Part shown: positions 1-6,655 of the stretch, piece by piece
How positions within the stretch are numbered: position 1 is the first letter of the stretch
Layout: each line of letters opens with the position of its first letter
Source of the DNA: CAYFIW01 sp964500645
GTDB lineage: Bacteria > Chloroflexota > Dehalococcoidia > Lucifugimonadales > UBA826
Assembly (NCBI GenBank): GCA_964500645.1
Contig: CAZCOH010000057.1
Span: 1 to 9,760 of the forward strand
Length of the DNA: 9,760 nt
Direction of reading: 5' to 3'
Notes under the pieces: model-generated
Databases searched by the model: none
Told to the model about the DNA's origin: nothing
The model's input: only the letters and a program-made list of their open reading frames with translations
Program-made: the position numbers and the translations under genes

Positions 1-2
1 GG

Positions 3-236
3 CCAGTTAGAGAGGCTCTAAACGTTAATGCTCGTATTAGGTACAACGCGAAAGAAGCTGATGCCGTGGTATACATAGATGGCGATGAGGGAAGAGTTGT
101 ATTTACAGACCCGCACAGGGCTATTACCCCTGGTCAACCAGTTGTGTTTTATCAAGGGGAAGAAATGATTGGTGGAGGAATAATTGAAAAGGCAATTGCA
201 AATAGTTTGAGAAAAACTCCGTCTCTTTCAGCCTAA
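3..236 (+). CDS. mnmA: tRNA-specific 2-thiouridylase MnmA, C-terminal end (partial)
   Basis: The window opens inside this gene. The 77 visible codons run to a TAA at 234-236. MnmA is a cytoplasmic ATP-dependent enzyme that puts sulfur on C2 of the wobble uridine (U34) of Lys, Glu and Gln tRNAs. What is visible is its C-terminal beta-barrel domain: an R-Y-N segment, then VVFTDPHRAITPGQ followed by VVFYQGEEMIGGGII. This matches the family's usual 'P-x-x-A-(I/V)-(T/A)-P-G-Q-x-x-V-F-Y-x-G-x-x-x-(L/I)-G-G-G-x-I' ending. The catalytic cysteines and PP-loop lie upstream and are not seen. The next gene, rnhB, begins 6 nt after the stop, suggesting co-transcription. The assignment rests on this tail alone but the motif is distinctive. 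Confidence 0.88.
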   Translation, partial: PVREALNVNARIRYNAKEADAVVYIDGDEGRVVFTDPHRAITPGQPVVFYQGEEMIGGGIIEKAIANSLRKTPSLSA

Positions 237-242
237 CTACAA

Positions 243-863
243 TTGATTCCAAATACAAATTTTGACCTGGAAAATCAATTGCTTTCGGATGGGTTTAATA
301 TGATCGGAGGACTGGATGAAGTGGGTCGGGGTGCTTTAGCCGGGCCTGTGGCTGCGGGTCTCGTTGTATTTCCGAGGGATGTGGATGAATCGCTTCTTTT
401 GGAAGTGACTGATAGCAAGAAATTATCACAAAAAAGTCGGGAAAGGTTATCGCATGTCATTCGTACGCAATCTCTTGTTTGCGAGGTAGGATATGCAGAT
501 GCAATCGAGATTGACCAACTCGGCATCGTTCCAGCCACAAAACTCGCAATGTACAGGGCCATTGATAAAAGTGTTTTAAAGTTAGATTACCTGATCGTTG
601 ATGCATTGGATATGTCAGAGACAGGAATACCATTTTATTCTCTTTACAAGGCTGATCAGATAAGTAAAACTGTTGCAGCGGCTTCAATAATTGCCAAGGT
701 TCACAGAGATCACTATATGCAATCATTATCAAGAGAAGTATCTGGGTATTCTTTTGAGAAGAACAAAGGTTATGGGACTAGAGAACACATGATTTCGATT
801 TCTAAGATGGGGCCGTCTGTCGAACATCGTAAAACTTTTTCGCCTGTTTCAAAAATAAAATGA
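243..863 (+). CDS. rnhB: Ribonuclease HII
   Basis: A 206-residue RNase HII, which nicks the RNA strand of RNA-DNA hybrids and 5' of single ribonucleotides misincorporated in DNA. The family signature DEVGRG lies at residues 25-30. The expected acidic tetrad is complete: D25, E26, D120 (in LIVDALD) and D138 (in YKADQ). The conserved block AAASIIAKVHRDHYM (145-159) and the GYGT turn are also present, and the length is normal. The start is the TTG at 243. It keeps the usual N-terminal helix (FDLENQLLSDGF) before the first strand, but no good Shine-Dalgarno is visible. An in-frame ATG at 300 would begin only 5 residues before DEVGRG and is less likely. It sits 6 nt after mnmA and 37 nt before the FmdB-like gene. 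Confidence 0.95.
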   Translation: MIPNTNFDLENQLLSDGFNMIGGLDEVGRGALAGPVAAGLVVFPRDVDESLLLEVTDSKKLSQKSRERLSHVIRTQSLVCEVGYADAIEIDQLGIVPATKLAMYRAIDKSVLKLDYLIVDALDMSETGIPFYSLYKADQISKTVAAASIIAKVHRDHYMQSLSREVSGYSFEKNKGYGTREHMISISKMGPSVEHRKTFSPVSKIK

Positions 864-900
864 CTTCCGAACTATGAATTAAATTTGAGAGTGAATTAGC

Positions 901-1212
901 ATGCCTTTATACGAATATGTGTGTAAGGATTGTGAATCCGATTTTGAAGTTTTTCATCGTTCATTTAATACCATTAAGCCCGTGTCTTGTATTAAATGCG
1001 AATCGGACTCCGTTGAAAAGAAAATATCCAAAGTGTCTGTTAAGTTGGAGTCTGGTGGCACAAGAAGTAATTCTTACTATTCTGATGCTTCAAACATTGG
1101 TAAGAAAGTAGAAGACAATTTTTCCTCTCATGGTGTGGATATGCCCACAAGTATTAGAGATTCAATAGACAATGCTAGAAAAGGGAAGATGCCAAACGGA
1201 CTGGATCTGTAG
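901..1212 (+). CDS. FmdB-family zinc-ribbon protein
   Basis: A 103-residue small protein opening MPLYEYVC, the typical start of the FmdB putative regulatory family (also called CxxC_CxxC_SSSS). Two CxxC pairs, C8/C11 and C30/C33, would bind one zinc ion. The remaining 70 residues are polar, rich in Ser, Lys and Asp, and probably loosely structured, ending ARKGKMPNGLDL. Some family members were named for a proposed link to formamidase or amidase gene regulation, but the molecular role is not settled, so none is claimed here. The ATG at 901 follows a weak purine-rich stretch (GAGAGTG, 887-893). It lies between rnhB and thiE on the same strand, in a likely operon. It is complete, with no sign of damage. 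Confidence 0.9.
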   Translation: MPLYEYVCKDCESDFEVFHRSFNTIKPVSCIKCESDSVEKKISKVSVKLESGGTRSNSYYSDASNIGKKVEDNFSSHGVDMPTSIRDSIDNARKGKMPNGLDL

Positions 1213-1233
1213 GTGTAATTTAAATATGTATTC

Positions 1234-1237
1234 AGGA
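1234..1237 (+). promoter_or_regulatory. Shine-Dalgarno that sets the thiE start
   Basis: AGGA lies 6 nt before the ATG at 1244. No comparable site precedes the in-frame ATGs at 1226 or 1475, or the further-upstream in-frame start near 1172 that would overlap the FmdB-like gene. It therefore supports translation from 1244 and inclusion of the N-terminal extension of ThiE. Confidence 0.6.
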
Positions 1238-1243
1238 TTTATA

Positions 1244-2095
1244 ATGGATTTTTCCAAGATATTTGAAGATTTGCCTGATTCAATTCCGTCAATAATTTCG
1301 AATAAATTAAGCGCGGATAATTTAGAAGATATCAATACAAAGGATTTACTGGATTTATTAAAGCGTCTAGAGATTCTGTCTGAGCTTTTGCATTTGATGG
1401 GTTCTTCAAATCCTGAACTTGTTAGCTGCTTAACACAAGTAATACAAGAATTAAGAAGCAGGTCCAGAGCTAAGATGAAGGGTTTGTATGTCATCATAGA
1501 CCCAGATGCAACAAATAACCGTAATATTTTTGATGTAACAAAAGCAGCTATTGAGGGTGGTGTCTCTGTAGTTCAATACAGAGATAAAAAACTAGATCGG
1601 TCCTACTTTTTAAACAATTCCTTTTTATTAAAGGAGATTTGTGATGAATCTTCAGTCTCATTCGTCGTCAATGATGCTGTAGATGTGGCACGACTGGTGA
1701 ATTCATCTTTTCTCCATGTTGGACAGTCTGACATGAAAGTAGAGTCTGCAAGAAAATTATTGTTGTCATCTCAATGTATTGGTACTTCAAATAATGGATT
1801 GACGGAAACTTCTGTTTCTGAAGAAGATGGATCTGACTACCTTGCAGTAGGTGCTGTTTATGCAACTTCTACAATGGGAAAATCATCTAGGAAACCGGTC
1901 GGCACGGAGACTTTAGTTGAAGTTAAATCTAAGACCAACCTTCCGGTTGTAGCTATAGGTGGCATAAATGAATCAAATTTGGCAGAGGTAAGAACTACTG
2001 GAGTGGATGCTGCTTGCATTGTTAGTTCAATCACATATGCTGCGGACCCTGAGAGATCTGTTAAAGAGCTGGTGCACATATGGGAGAATGCTTAA
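1244..2095 (+). CDS. thiE: Thiamine-phosphate synthase with N-terminal helical extension
   Basis: A 283-residue protein. Residues 78-283 form a ThiE TIM barrel, which joins HMP-PP and the thiazole phosphate into thiamine monophosphate in the cytoplasm. Visible family features are the phosphate-site block Q111/R113/K115 (VQYRDKK), N143-D144 (FVVND), D163 in HVGQSD, S182 after IG, the loop YATST (206-210), VAIGGI (236-241) and VSSI (260-263). Two things are odd. The lysine of the usual P-T-x-T-K loop is M211 here, with a Lys two residues later (K213). Residues 1-77 precede the normal family start (MKGLYVI at 78) and form an acidic, probably helical region (KDLLDLLKRLEILSELLHLM, then a second helix) that I do not recognise. 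The start at 1244 is chosen for its AGGA site. An internal start at 1475 would give a standard 206-residue ThiE but lacks a good ribosome site. Confidence 0.88.
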   Translation: MDFSKIFEDLPDSIPSIISNKLSADNLEDINTKDLLDLLKRLEILSELLHLMGSSNPELVSCLTQVIQELRSRSRAKMKGLYVIIDPDATNNRNIFDVTKAAIEGGVSVVQYRDKKLDRSYFLNNSFLLKEICDESSVSFVVNDAVDVARLVNSSFLHVGQSDMKVESARKLLLSSQCIGTSNNGLTETSVSEEDGSDYLAVGAVYATSTMGKSSRKPVGTETLVEVKSKTNLPVVAIGGINESNLAEVRTTGVDAACIVSSITYAADPERSVKELVHIWENA

Positions 2096-2144
2096 TTTAT
2101 AGCAAATTCCTGGTCTTTTTTTAATTTAGCTGCCCGGATTTATA

Positions 2145-2219
2145 TTGACGATAGCGATAACATGACGGAAAATTCATGTTTTGGAAGTGACATATTATGT
2201 TGTGTCACGAATCACGAAT
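2145..2219 (+). promoter_or_regulatory. Structured leader or candidate control region upstream of hppA
   Basis: The 140 nt between thiE and hppA hold several small repeats. One dyad is AACATGA (2159-2165) with TCATGTT (2174-2180), a perfect 7-bp stem around an 8-nt loop. A second is GTGACA (2187-2192) with TGTCAC (2203-2208), a perfect 6-bp stem around a 10-nt loop. The second loop contains TATTAT (2193-2198), a fair -10-like hexamer. A tandem heptamer TCACGAA-TCACGAA follows at 2205-2218. TTGACG at 2145-2150 resembles a -35 box, but no good -10 lies 16-18 nt downstream of it. Such short dyads could be a regulator's operator or simple RNA hairpins, and neither has a T-tract typical of a terminator. 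A function is inferred only from position. Confidence 0.3.
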
Positions 2220-2230
2220 ATAGAACTTTT

Positions 2231-2235
2231 AGGAG
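2231..2235 (+). promoter_or_regulatory. Shine-Dalgarno that sets the hppA start
   Basis: A perfect AGGAG directly abuts the ATG at 2236, which leaves no room for normal initiation there. It lies 6 nt before the in-frame ATG at 2242, a standard spacing. The start at 2242 is therefore preferred, trimming two residues (MG) from the longest reading. Confidence 0.75.
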
Positions 2236-2241
2236 ATGGGT

Positions 2242-4284
2242 ATGGAAACAATAGAGATAGTTGCTATAGCAGCTTCTATAATTTCGCTACTATTTGCAGC
2301 TTTTCTAACATCCACCGTAATAAAAAAAGATGGTGGTGATGAAAAGATTAGATTCATAGGTAACGCGATACAGAAAGGAGCTATGGCGTTTCTTTCAAGA
2401 GAATACAGATTATTGGGTATATTTGTTGTAGTAATGGCAATTATATTGGCTGTGTTCATCGATTTCGATGTTCTTGATCGTCTTACTGGCGAATCTGACG
2501 GAGTTCCTGGTACAGCAATAGCTTATCTTGTGGGAGCTGTCGGGTCTTCACTGGCAGGTTTCATAGGAATGAGCATAGCTGTGAGGGCTAATACTAGAAC
2601 CACGGTGCAAGCTATGGAAGGCCTTAATCCAGCTCTGAGGGTTGCATTCAATAGTGGAGCAGTTATGGGCCTATCCGTGGTAGGTCTTGCACTTCTCGGT
2701 GTGACTTTAATGCTTTTTGTATTTAACAACGATACATCTATAGTGGCTGGTTTTGGTTTTGGTGCGTCCTCAATTGCTTTGTTCGCAAGGGTTGGTGGAG
2801 GTATCTATACCAAGGCCGCTGATGTGGGAGCAGATCTCGTCGGAAAGGTAGAGCAAGGAATTCCGGAGGACGATCCTAGAAACCCTGCAACTGTTGCGGA
2901 CAACGTTGGTGACAACGTCGGTGACGTCGCGGGAATGGGTGCGGATCTGTTTGAATCATATGTTGGTTCCATAATTGCGACAGTCGCGCTTGCTGCGGTA
3001 GGGGCTACATTTTTAGGTGGGGATTCTAATCAACTGGATTTGCAGTTATTCCCCTTACTTGTTGCTTCTATAGGAATAATATCGTCCATAATTGGAACAT
3101 TCCTAGTTCGCACTGGTGAAGGTGCTGATATGGGGCGTCTTTTGTGGTCATTAAGGACCGGTATTTTCTCTGCGGGGGCCTTGGTGTTACTTGGGACTGC
3201 GGGATTAGTTATATCTCTTGATCTGGACTTCAATTTATTTTGGGTTGTTTTGGTTGGCCTAGTTGCTGGACAGGCAATTGGAACTGCGTCTGAATACTAC
3301 ACTTCATATGAGTACAGTCCTACTAAGAAACTTGCAGAACAGGCTGAGACTGGTCCGGCTACGATAATGATAGGTGGCTTAGGGTTAGGAATGATCAGTA
3401 CTGTAATACCAGGAATAGTAATAATTCTTGGTATGTGGATCTCGTATGAGCTTGCAGACCTTTATGGGGTCGCCTTGGCGGCTGTCGGTATGCTTTCAAC
3501 ATTAGGTATTACTCTCGCTACAGATGCTTATGGACCTGTAGCTGATAATGCAGGAGGAATTGCGGAACAGGCAGGACTTGATCCAGAGGTAAGAGAGCGT
3601 ACTGATGCTCTGGATTCTCTTGGAAACACTACTGCTGCTACAGGTAAAGGTTTTGCGATCGGATCTGCCGTGCTTACGGCACTTGCCTTAATGGCAGCCT
3701 ATGCCAAGGTTGTAAACATAGAAAGTCTGGACATAATGAATATTCGAGTTTTGATGGGCCTAATCATTGGGGCAATTATGCCTTTCTTGTTTGCAGCTCT
3801 GACAATGCAGGCGGTAGGTCGTGCTGCTTACGCTATGGTCCAAGAGGTTAGAAGACAGTTCAGGGAAATTCCCGGATTGCTTGATGGTGATGCCGAAGCA
3901 GATTATGCTCGAGCAGTTGATATCAGTACTAGCGGAGCAATGAAGGAGATGGTTCTACCCGGAATTATTTCTATAGCAGTTCCTGTGTTAGTTGGAGCTG
4001 TTTTGGGTGCTGAAGCGTTGGGAGGATTATTAATAGGTTCCATCGCTACAGGCTTCTTATTCGCGATAATGATGGCAAATGCCGGAGGCGCATGGGATAA
4101 CGCAAAAAAATATATCGAAGCCGGTCACCTTGGTGGCAAAGGCTCAGATCAACATTCTGCTGCGGTTGTTGGGGACACTGTTGGTGACCCTTTTAAAGAC
4201 ACATCTGGCCCAGCATTAAATATTTTGCTAAAACTTATGTCCATAGTTGCACTTGTCTTTGGACCACTTTTCGTAGCGATGTAG
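2242..4284 (+). CDS. hppA: K+-dependent ion-translocating membrane pyrophosphatase
   Basis: A 680-residue, very hydrophobic protein with the length and about 16 membrane spans of the M-PPase family. It hydrolyses cytoplasmic pyrophosphate and uses the energy to pump H+ and/or Na+ out of the cell. The pyrophosphate-Mg site is complete: DVGADLVGKVE (194-204), EDDPRNPATVADNVGDNVGD (ending at D228), GGAWDNAKK (615-623) and GDTVGDPFKDT (644-654). GNTTAATGKG (461-470) carries Ala465 and Gly468 at the two positions that are Lys and Thr in K+-independent enzymes, so it should need K+. The glutamate of DLFESYVG matches Na+-pumping and other K+-dependent members. Sequence alone does not fix which ion moves. 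It stands apart from its neighbours, with its own leader and a strong terminator 33 nt after the stop. G+C is visibly higher than in the glycan genes, perhaps reflecting high expression. Confidence 0.97.
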   Translation: METIEIVAIAASIISLLFAAFLTSTVIKKDGGDEKIRFIGNAIQKGAMAFLSREYRLLGIFVVVMAIILAVFIDFDVLDRLTGESDGVPGTAIAYLVGAVGSSLAGFIGMSIAVRANTRTTVQAMEGLNPALRVAFNSGAVMGLSVVGLALLGVTLMLFVFNNDTSIVAGFGFGASSIALFARVGGGIYTKAADVGADLVGKVEQGIPEDDPRNPATVADNVGDNVGDVAGMGADLFESYVGSIIATVALAAVGATFLGGDSNQLDLQLFPLLVASIGIISSIIGTFLVRTGEGADMGRLLWSLRTGIFSAGALVLLGTAGLVISLDLDFNLFWVVLVGLVAGQAIGTASEYYTSYEYSPTKKLAEQAETGPATIMIGGLGLGMISTVIPGIVIILGMWISYELADLYGVALAAVGMLSTLGITLATDAYGPVADNAGGIAEQAGLDPEVRERTDALDSLGNTTAATGKGFAIGSAVLTALALMAAYAKVVNIESLDIMNIRVLMGLIIGAIMPFLFAALTMQAVGRAAYAMVQEVRRQFREIPGLLDGDAEADYARAVDISTSGAMKEMVLPGIISIAVPVLVGAVLGAEALGGLLIGSIATGFLFAIMMANAGGAWDNAKKYIEAGHLGGKGSDQHSAAVVGDTVGDPFKDTSGPALNILLKLMSIVALVFGPLFVAM

Positions 4285-4288
4285 TCGT

Positions 4289-4306
4289 ATTAGAAAGCTA
4301 TCTAAT
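4289..4306. repeat. Small inverted repeat after hppA
   Basis: ATTAGA (4289-4294) and TCTAAT (4301-4306) form a perfect 6-bp, AT-rich dyad around a 6-nt centre, just after the hppA stop and before the main terminator. It may be a minor 3' hairpin; it is weak and no function is claimed. Confidence 0.35.
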
Positions 4307-4317
4307 GCTTTTCATAG

Positions 4318-4350
4318 GGGAGGTGATGAAAGTCACCTCCCTTATTTTTT
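4318..4350 (+). terminator. Rho-independent terminator of hppA
   Basis: GGGAGGTGA (4318-4326) pairs perfectly with TCACCTCCC (4333-4341). The six loop bases TGAAAG can close as a T-G wobble pair over a GAAA tetraloop, an unusually stable arrangement. TTATTTTTT (4342-4350) follows directly. It lies 33 nt past the hppA stop and is the only clear intrinsic terminator in the window. It marks the edge between the housekeeping genes and the glycan cassette. Confidence 0.93.
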
Positions 4351-4436
4351 GTATATCCTTGTTCGTATACTTATTTGGAAAATTATGATGGTAATCTAAT
4401 CTCAACAGCGTCGATTAAAAATTAAAATTTGTCGTC

Positions 4437-4441
4437 TGGAG
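4437..4441 (+). promoter_or_regulatory. Shine-Dalgarno that sets the start of the GT4 gene
   Basis: TGGAG lies 8 nt before the TTG at 4450. It falls inside the coding sequence if the earlier in-frame TTG at 4429 is used, and nothing similar precedes that earlier codon. It therefore favours TTG 4450, which gives the natural N-terminus MRIAVFLTRGG. Confidence 0.55.
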
Positions 4442-4449
4442 CATATTTT

Positions 4450-5574
4450 TTGAGAATAGCAGTATTTCTTACCAGGGGTGGATCTCTTCAGGTATGGGAG
4501 CAAAAAGGCATACTTTTACGAGAGCTGCAAATATATAAAGAATTAGAAAACCATGGTGTTCACACAACTTTAATTACATATGGTGAAAATTCTCAAAAAG
4601 ATTTTGAAAGTGTACTTGGAAATATAGAGGTTTGTTATAACAATTTTAAATTACCTCTTAGAATCTACGAAAAAATGATTCCGTGGTTCCACCGTAAAGC
4701 CCTGCAAAAAGTTGATTTGATAAAAACTAATCAAACTAATGGGTCTCTCGCAGCATTGAGAGCATCCAATATCTGGAAAAAACCCTTATTGTCTAGATGC
4801 GGATATTTATGGTCAGAATTTGCCGAAAGAGATTTTGGGTTTGATGCTGTAATAACTCAAAAGGCTATTAACACCGAAAATAAAGTTTTTTCTGAATCGG
4901 CAGCAAATGTATTTACCACTCAAGATATGCTTAACAGTGCGACTTCTAGAATTAAAAATATGTCTGACAGTTATGTTGTCCCCAATTTTGTTGATACAGA
5001 ATCCTTTATAAATGATTCTCGAACTGCCCCTACTACAGATGTCCTATTTATAGGGAGATTTGAAAATCAGAAAAACCTGTTTTCATTGTTAGAGGCTGTT
5101 CGAATTTTAAATTGCTCAATTACCTTGATTGGAAATGGGACTCTACAAAATAAGGTTGAAGATTACCTAGAAGAAAACATATCTGCTTATTCATTAATTG
5201 ACAATGTGCCTCATCTAGAAATTAGTCGATATATGCAAAGCAGCAAAATATTTGTTTTACCTTCATTTTTCGAAGGGCATCCTAAAGTACTTTTAGAAGC
5301 TATGGCGTGTGGTATGTCTGTTGTAGGAAGTAATGCACCTGGAATACGGAATGTAATTGACCATGAAAAAACAGGTCTATTGTGTGGTACAGGTTCAGAT
5401 GACATTAAGGACGCTTTACAAAGATTGTTTATTGACGATGAGCTGAGGGCTGCACTCGGAAGGAATGCGAGAGAATATATTGAGAAAAATTGCTCTCTTT
5501 ATACTGTGGCTAAGATGGAATCGAAGTTAATGGGGGCCATAGTACAACGGACAAATGATAATTCCGAGAATTGA
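4450..5574 (+). CDS. Glycosyltransferase family 4 (GT-B fold)
   Basis: A 374-residue retaining-type glycosyltransferase that would transfer a sugar from a nucleotide donor to a growing glycan at the inner membrane face. The N-terminal half begins with a first Rossmann strand and glycine-rich loop (RIAVFLTRGGS) and a second strand near LITYG. The C-terminal donor-binding half has the linker VPNFVDTESF, the strand VLFIGRFENQKN (198-209), and the family's E-x7-E motif at E275 and E283 in FFEGHPKVLLEAMACG, followed by the usual HEKTGLL. The start chosen is TTG 4450. The 21 nt up to the alternative TTG at 4429 encode no family-like sequence. It is the first gene after the hppA terminator, so a promoter is expected in 4351-4436, but I see no convincing one. 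Donor and acceptor cannot be told. Confidence 0.9.
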   Translation: MRIAVFLTRGGSLQVWEQKGILLRELQIYKELENHGVHTTLITYGENSQKDFESVLGNIEVCYNNFKLPLRIYEKMIPWFHRKALQKVDLIKTNQTNGSLAALRASNIWKKPLLSRCGYLWSEFAERDFGFDAVITQKAINTENKVFSESAANVFTTQDMLNSATSRIKNMSDSYVVPNFVDTESFINDSRTAPTTDVLFIGRFENQKNLFSLLEAVRILNCSITLIGNGTLQNKVEDYLEENISAYSLIDNVPHLEISRYMQSSKIFVLPSFFEGHPKVLLEAMACGMSVVGSNAPGIRNVIDHEKTGLLCGTGSDDIKDALQRLFIDDELRAALGRNAREYIEKNCSLYTVAKMESKLMGAIVQRTNDNSEN

Positions 5575-5654
5575 AAATAATGATTGAGTATTATCGATGA
5601 AATTACAAAGAAATAAGTTAGGGATACTGAATTGTTAAGTAGGAAAGCATCTAT

Positions 5655-6653
5655 ATGAACATAATTTATTTCACAAAACGAATGGATAGCTATGCAAGAG
5701 CGTTTTATCAATTCGATTTTGTAACTGAACTCTCTAAAAAAGCAACTTTGTTTCAGTATGGCCCAGGTTTTGATTACTATAATCCCCGGGATAAGTTCAC
5801 TGATATAGTTGCAAAATCTCCATGGTCTGACTCTGGTGCTGATGCGGTATTTTTCGGACATTCTTGGCTAGAAGACAATCCTTTGGAGGAAATAAACCCA
5901 TTTAACTTTGGAAAAATTTCTGACATTCCTGTTTATTTCTTTTTGAACAAGGAATATTCGCGCCTGCAAGAGAAAATTGATGTTATAAATTCTTATAATC
6001 CCATGGTTGTTTTCTCTCACCATCACGATTGCGAAGAATTATTGGGTAAAACTATTCCATTTAATACACATTACGTGCCGTTTGCTGTGGATCCTGGAAA
6101 ATTTGGACCGGATGTTAAGACTAATGATTTGTTCTTCTCCGGAATATTGCGAAATCCAACTTTCCCGGATACACAACCCGATGATAGGGAGGTTATTCAA
6201 TCACTGCTTTTTAAGGTATTTAAAGGTATTAGAATTCAGGCTAAAACTAAATATAAGGTTGTTTGGAATAGTAGAGCAAACTCAAATTTAATAAATAAAT
6301 TTAATAGATACCAACGTTACTCGGATGCTGAATATTCTTCATTAATGGGTAGTAGCAAAATCGTATTCAATTCCCTGTCCCCTGCTTCTCTTATAGGTAC
6401 AAGATTTTTTGAAACTATGATTTCGAAAGGCGTCATATTTGCCCCAAGCAATGTCAACTTCGTATCGTTTCTTAAGGACGGGAAGAATTGTGTTTTATTT
6501 GATGGTCCCATGGATTTCATGGACAAGCTAAACCAACTTATGAGGGACGAGGTAAAGACAAATAAAATCGCCTCACAAGCTTGGACTGAGGCAACTTCAA
6601 GCCATTGTTGGAATCACAGAATTGATGATGTTTTAGAGATGATAAAAATATAA
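5655..6653 (+). CDS. CgeB-like glycosyltransferase family protein
   Basis: A 332-residue soluble protein with the layout of a GT-B glycosyltransferase of the CgeB/Glyco_trans_1_2 type, a looser relative of GT4. Supporting features are the short N-terminal strand MNIIYFTKR, a central VPFAVDPGKF linker, LFFSGILRNP as the first strand of the C-terminal domain, then YSSLMGSSKIVFN and GTRFFETMISKGVIFAP with E253 at the donor-site position. It then has KDGKNCVLFD, the usual 'dgkn.vlf' turn. A run of three His (122-124, FSHHHD) stands out. The start ATG follows AGGAAAG (5641-5647). It lies 80 nt after the GT4 gene and is probably co-transcribed with it. Activity is inferred from the fold pattern only; donor and acceptor are unknown. 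Its stop is 2 bp from the stop of the opposing methyltransferase gene. Confidence 0.75.
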   Translation: MNIIYFTKRMDSYARAFYQFDFVTELSKKATLFQYGPGFDYYNPRDKFTDIVAKSPWSDSGADAVFFGHSWLEDNPLEEINPFNFGKISDIPVYFFLNKEYSRLQEKIDVINSYNPMVVFSHHHDCEELLGKTIPFNTHYVPFAVDPGKFGPDVKTNDLFFSGILRNPTFPDTQPDDREVIQSLLFKVFKGIRIQAKTKYKVVWNSRANSNLINKFNRYQRYSDAEYSSLMGSSKIVFNSLSPASLIGTRFFETMISKGVIFAPSNVNFVSFLKDGKNCVLFDGPMDFMDKLNQLMRDEVKTNKIASQAWTEATSSHCWNHRIDDVLEMIKI

Positions 6654-6655
6654 CT

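Noticed and set aside
275..562. 95-codon minus-strand ORF inside rnhB
   Set aside because: It lies wholly within the well-supported rnhB, and its product has no family-like motif; it is a shadow of the real frame.
1162..1497. 111-codon minus-strand ORF over the FmdB-like/thiE junction
   Set aside because: It is antisense to the start of thiE, has no ribosome site or recognisable domain, and is better explained by codon use on the other strand.
2101..2131. Possible terminator after thiE (AGCAAATT with AATTTAGCT and a T-run)
   Set aside because: The stem is short, AT-rich and bulged, and the T-run lies in the loop rather than after the stem, so it does not fit an intrinsic terminator.
5499..5861. 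120-codon minus-strand ORF spanning the gap between the two glycosyltransferase genes
   Set aside because: It overlaps both supported genes, shows no domain, and has an unconvincing composition; treated as spurious.
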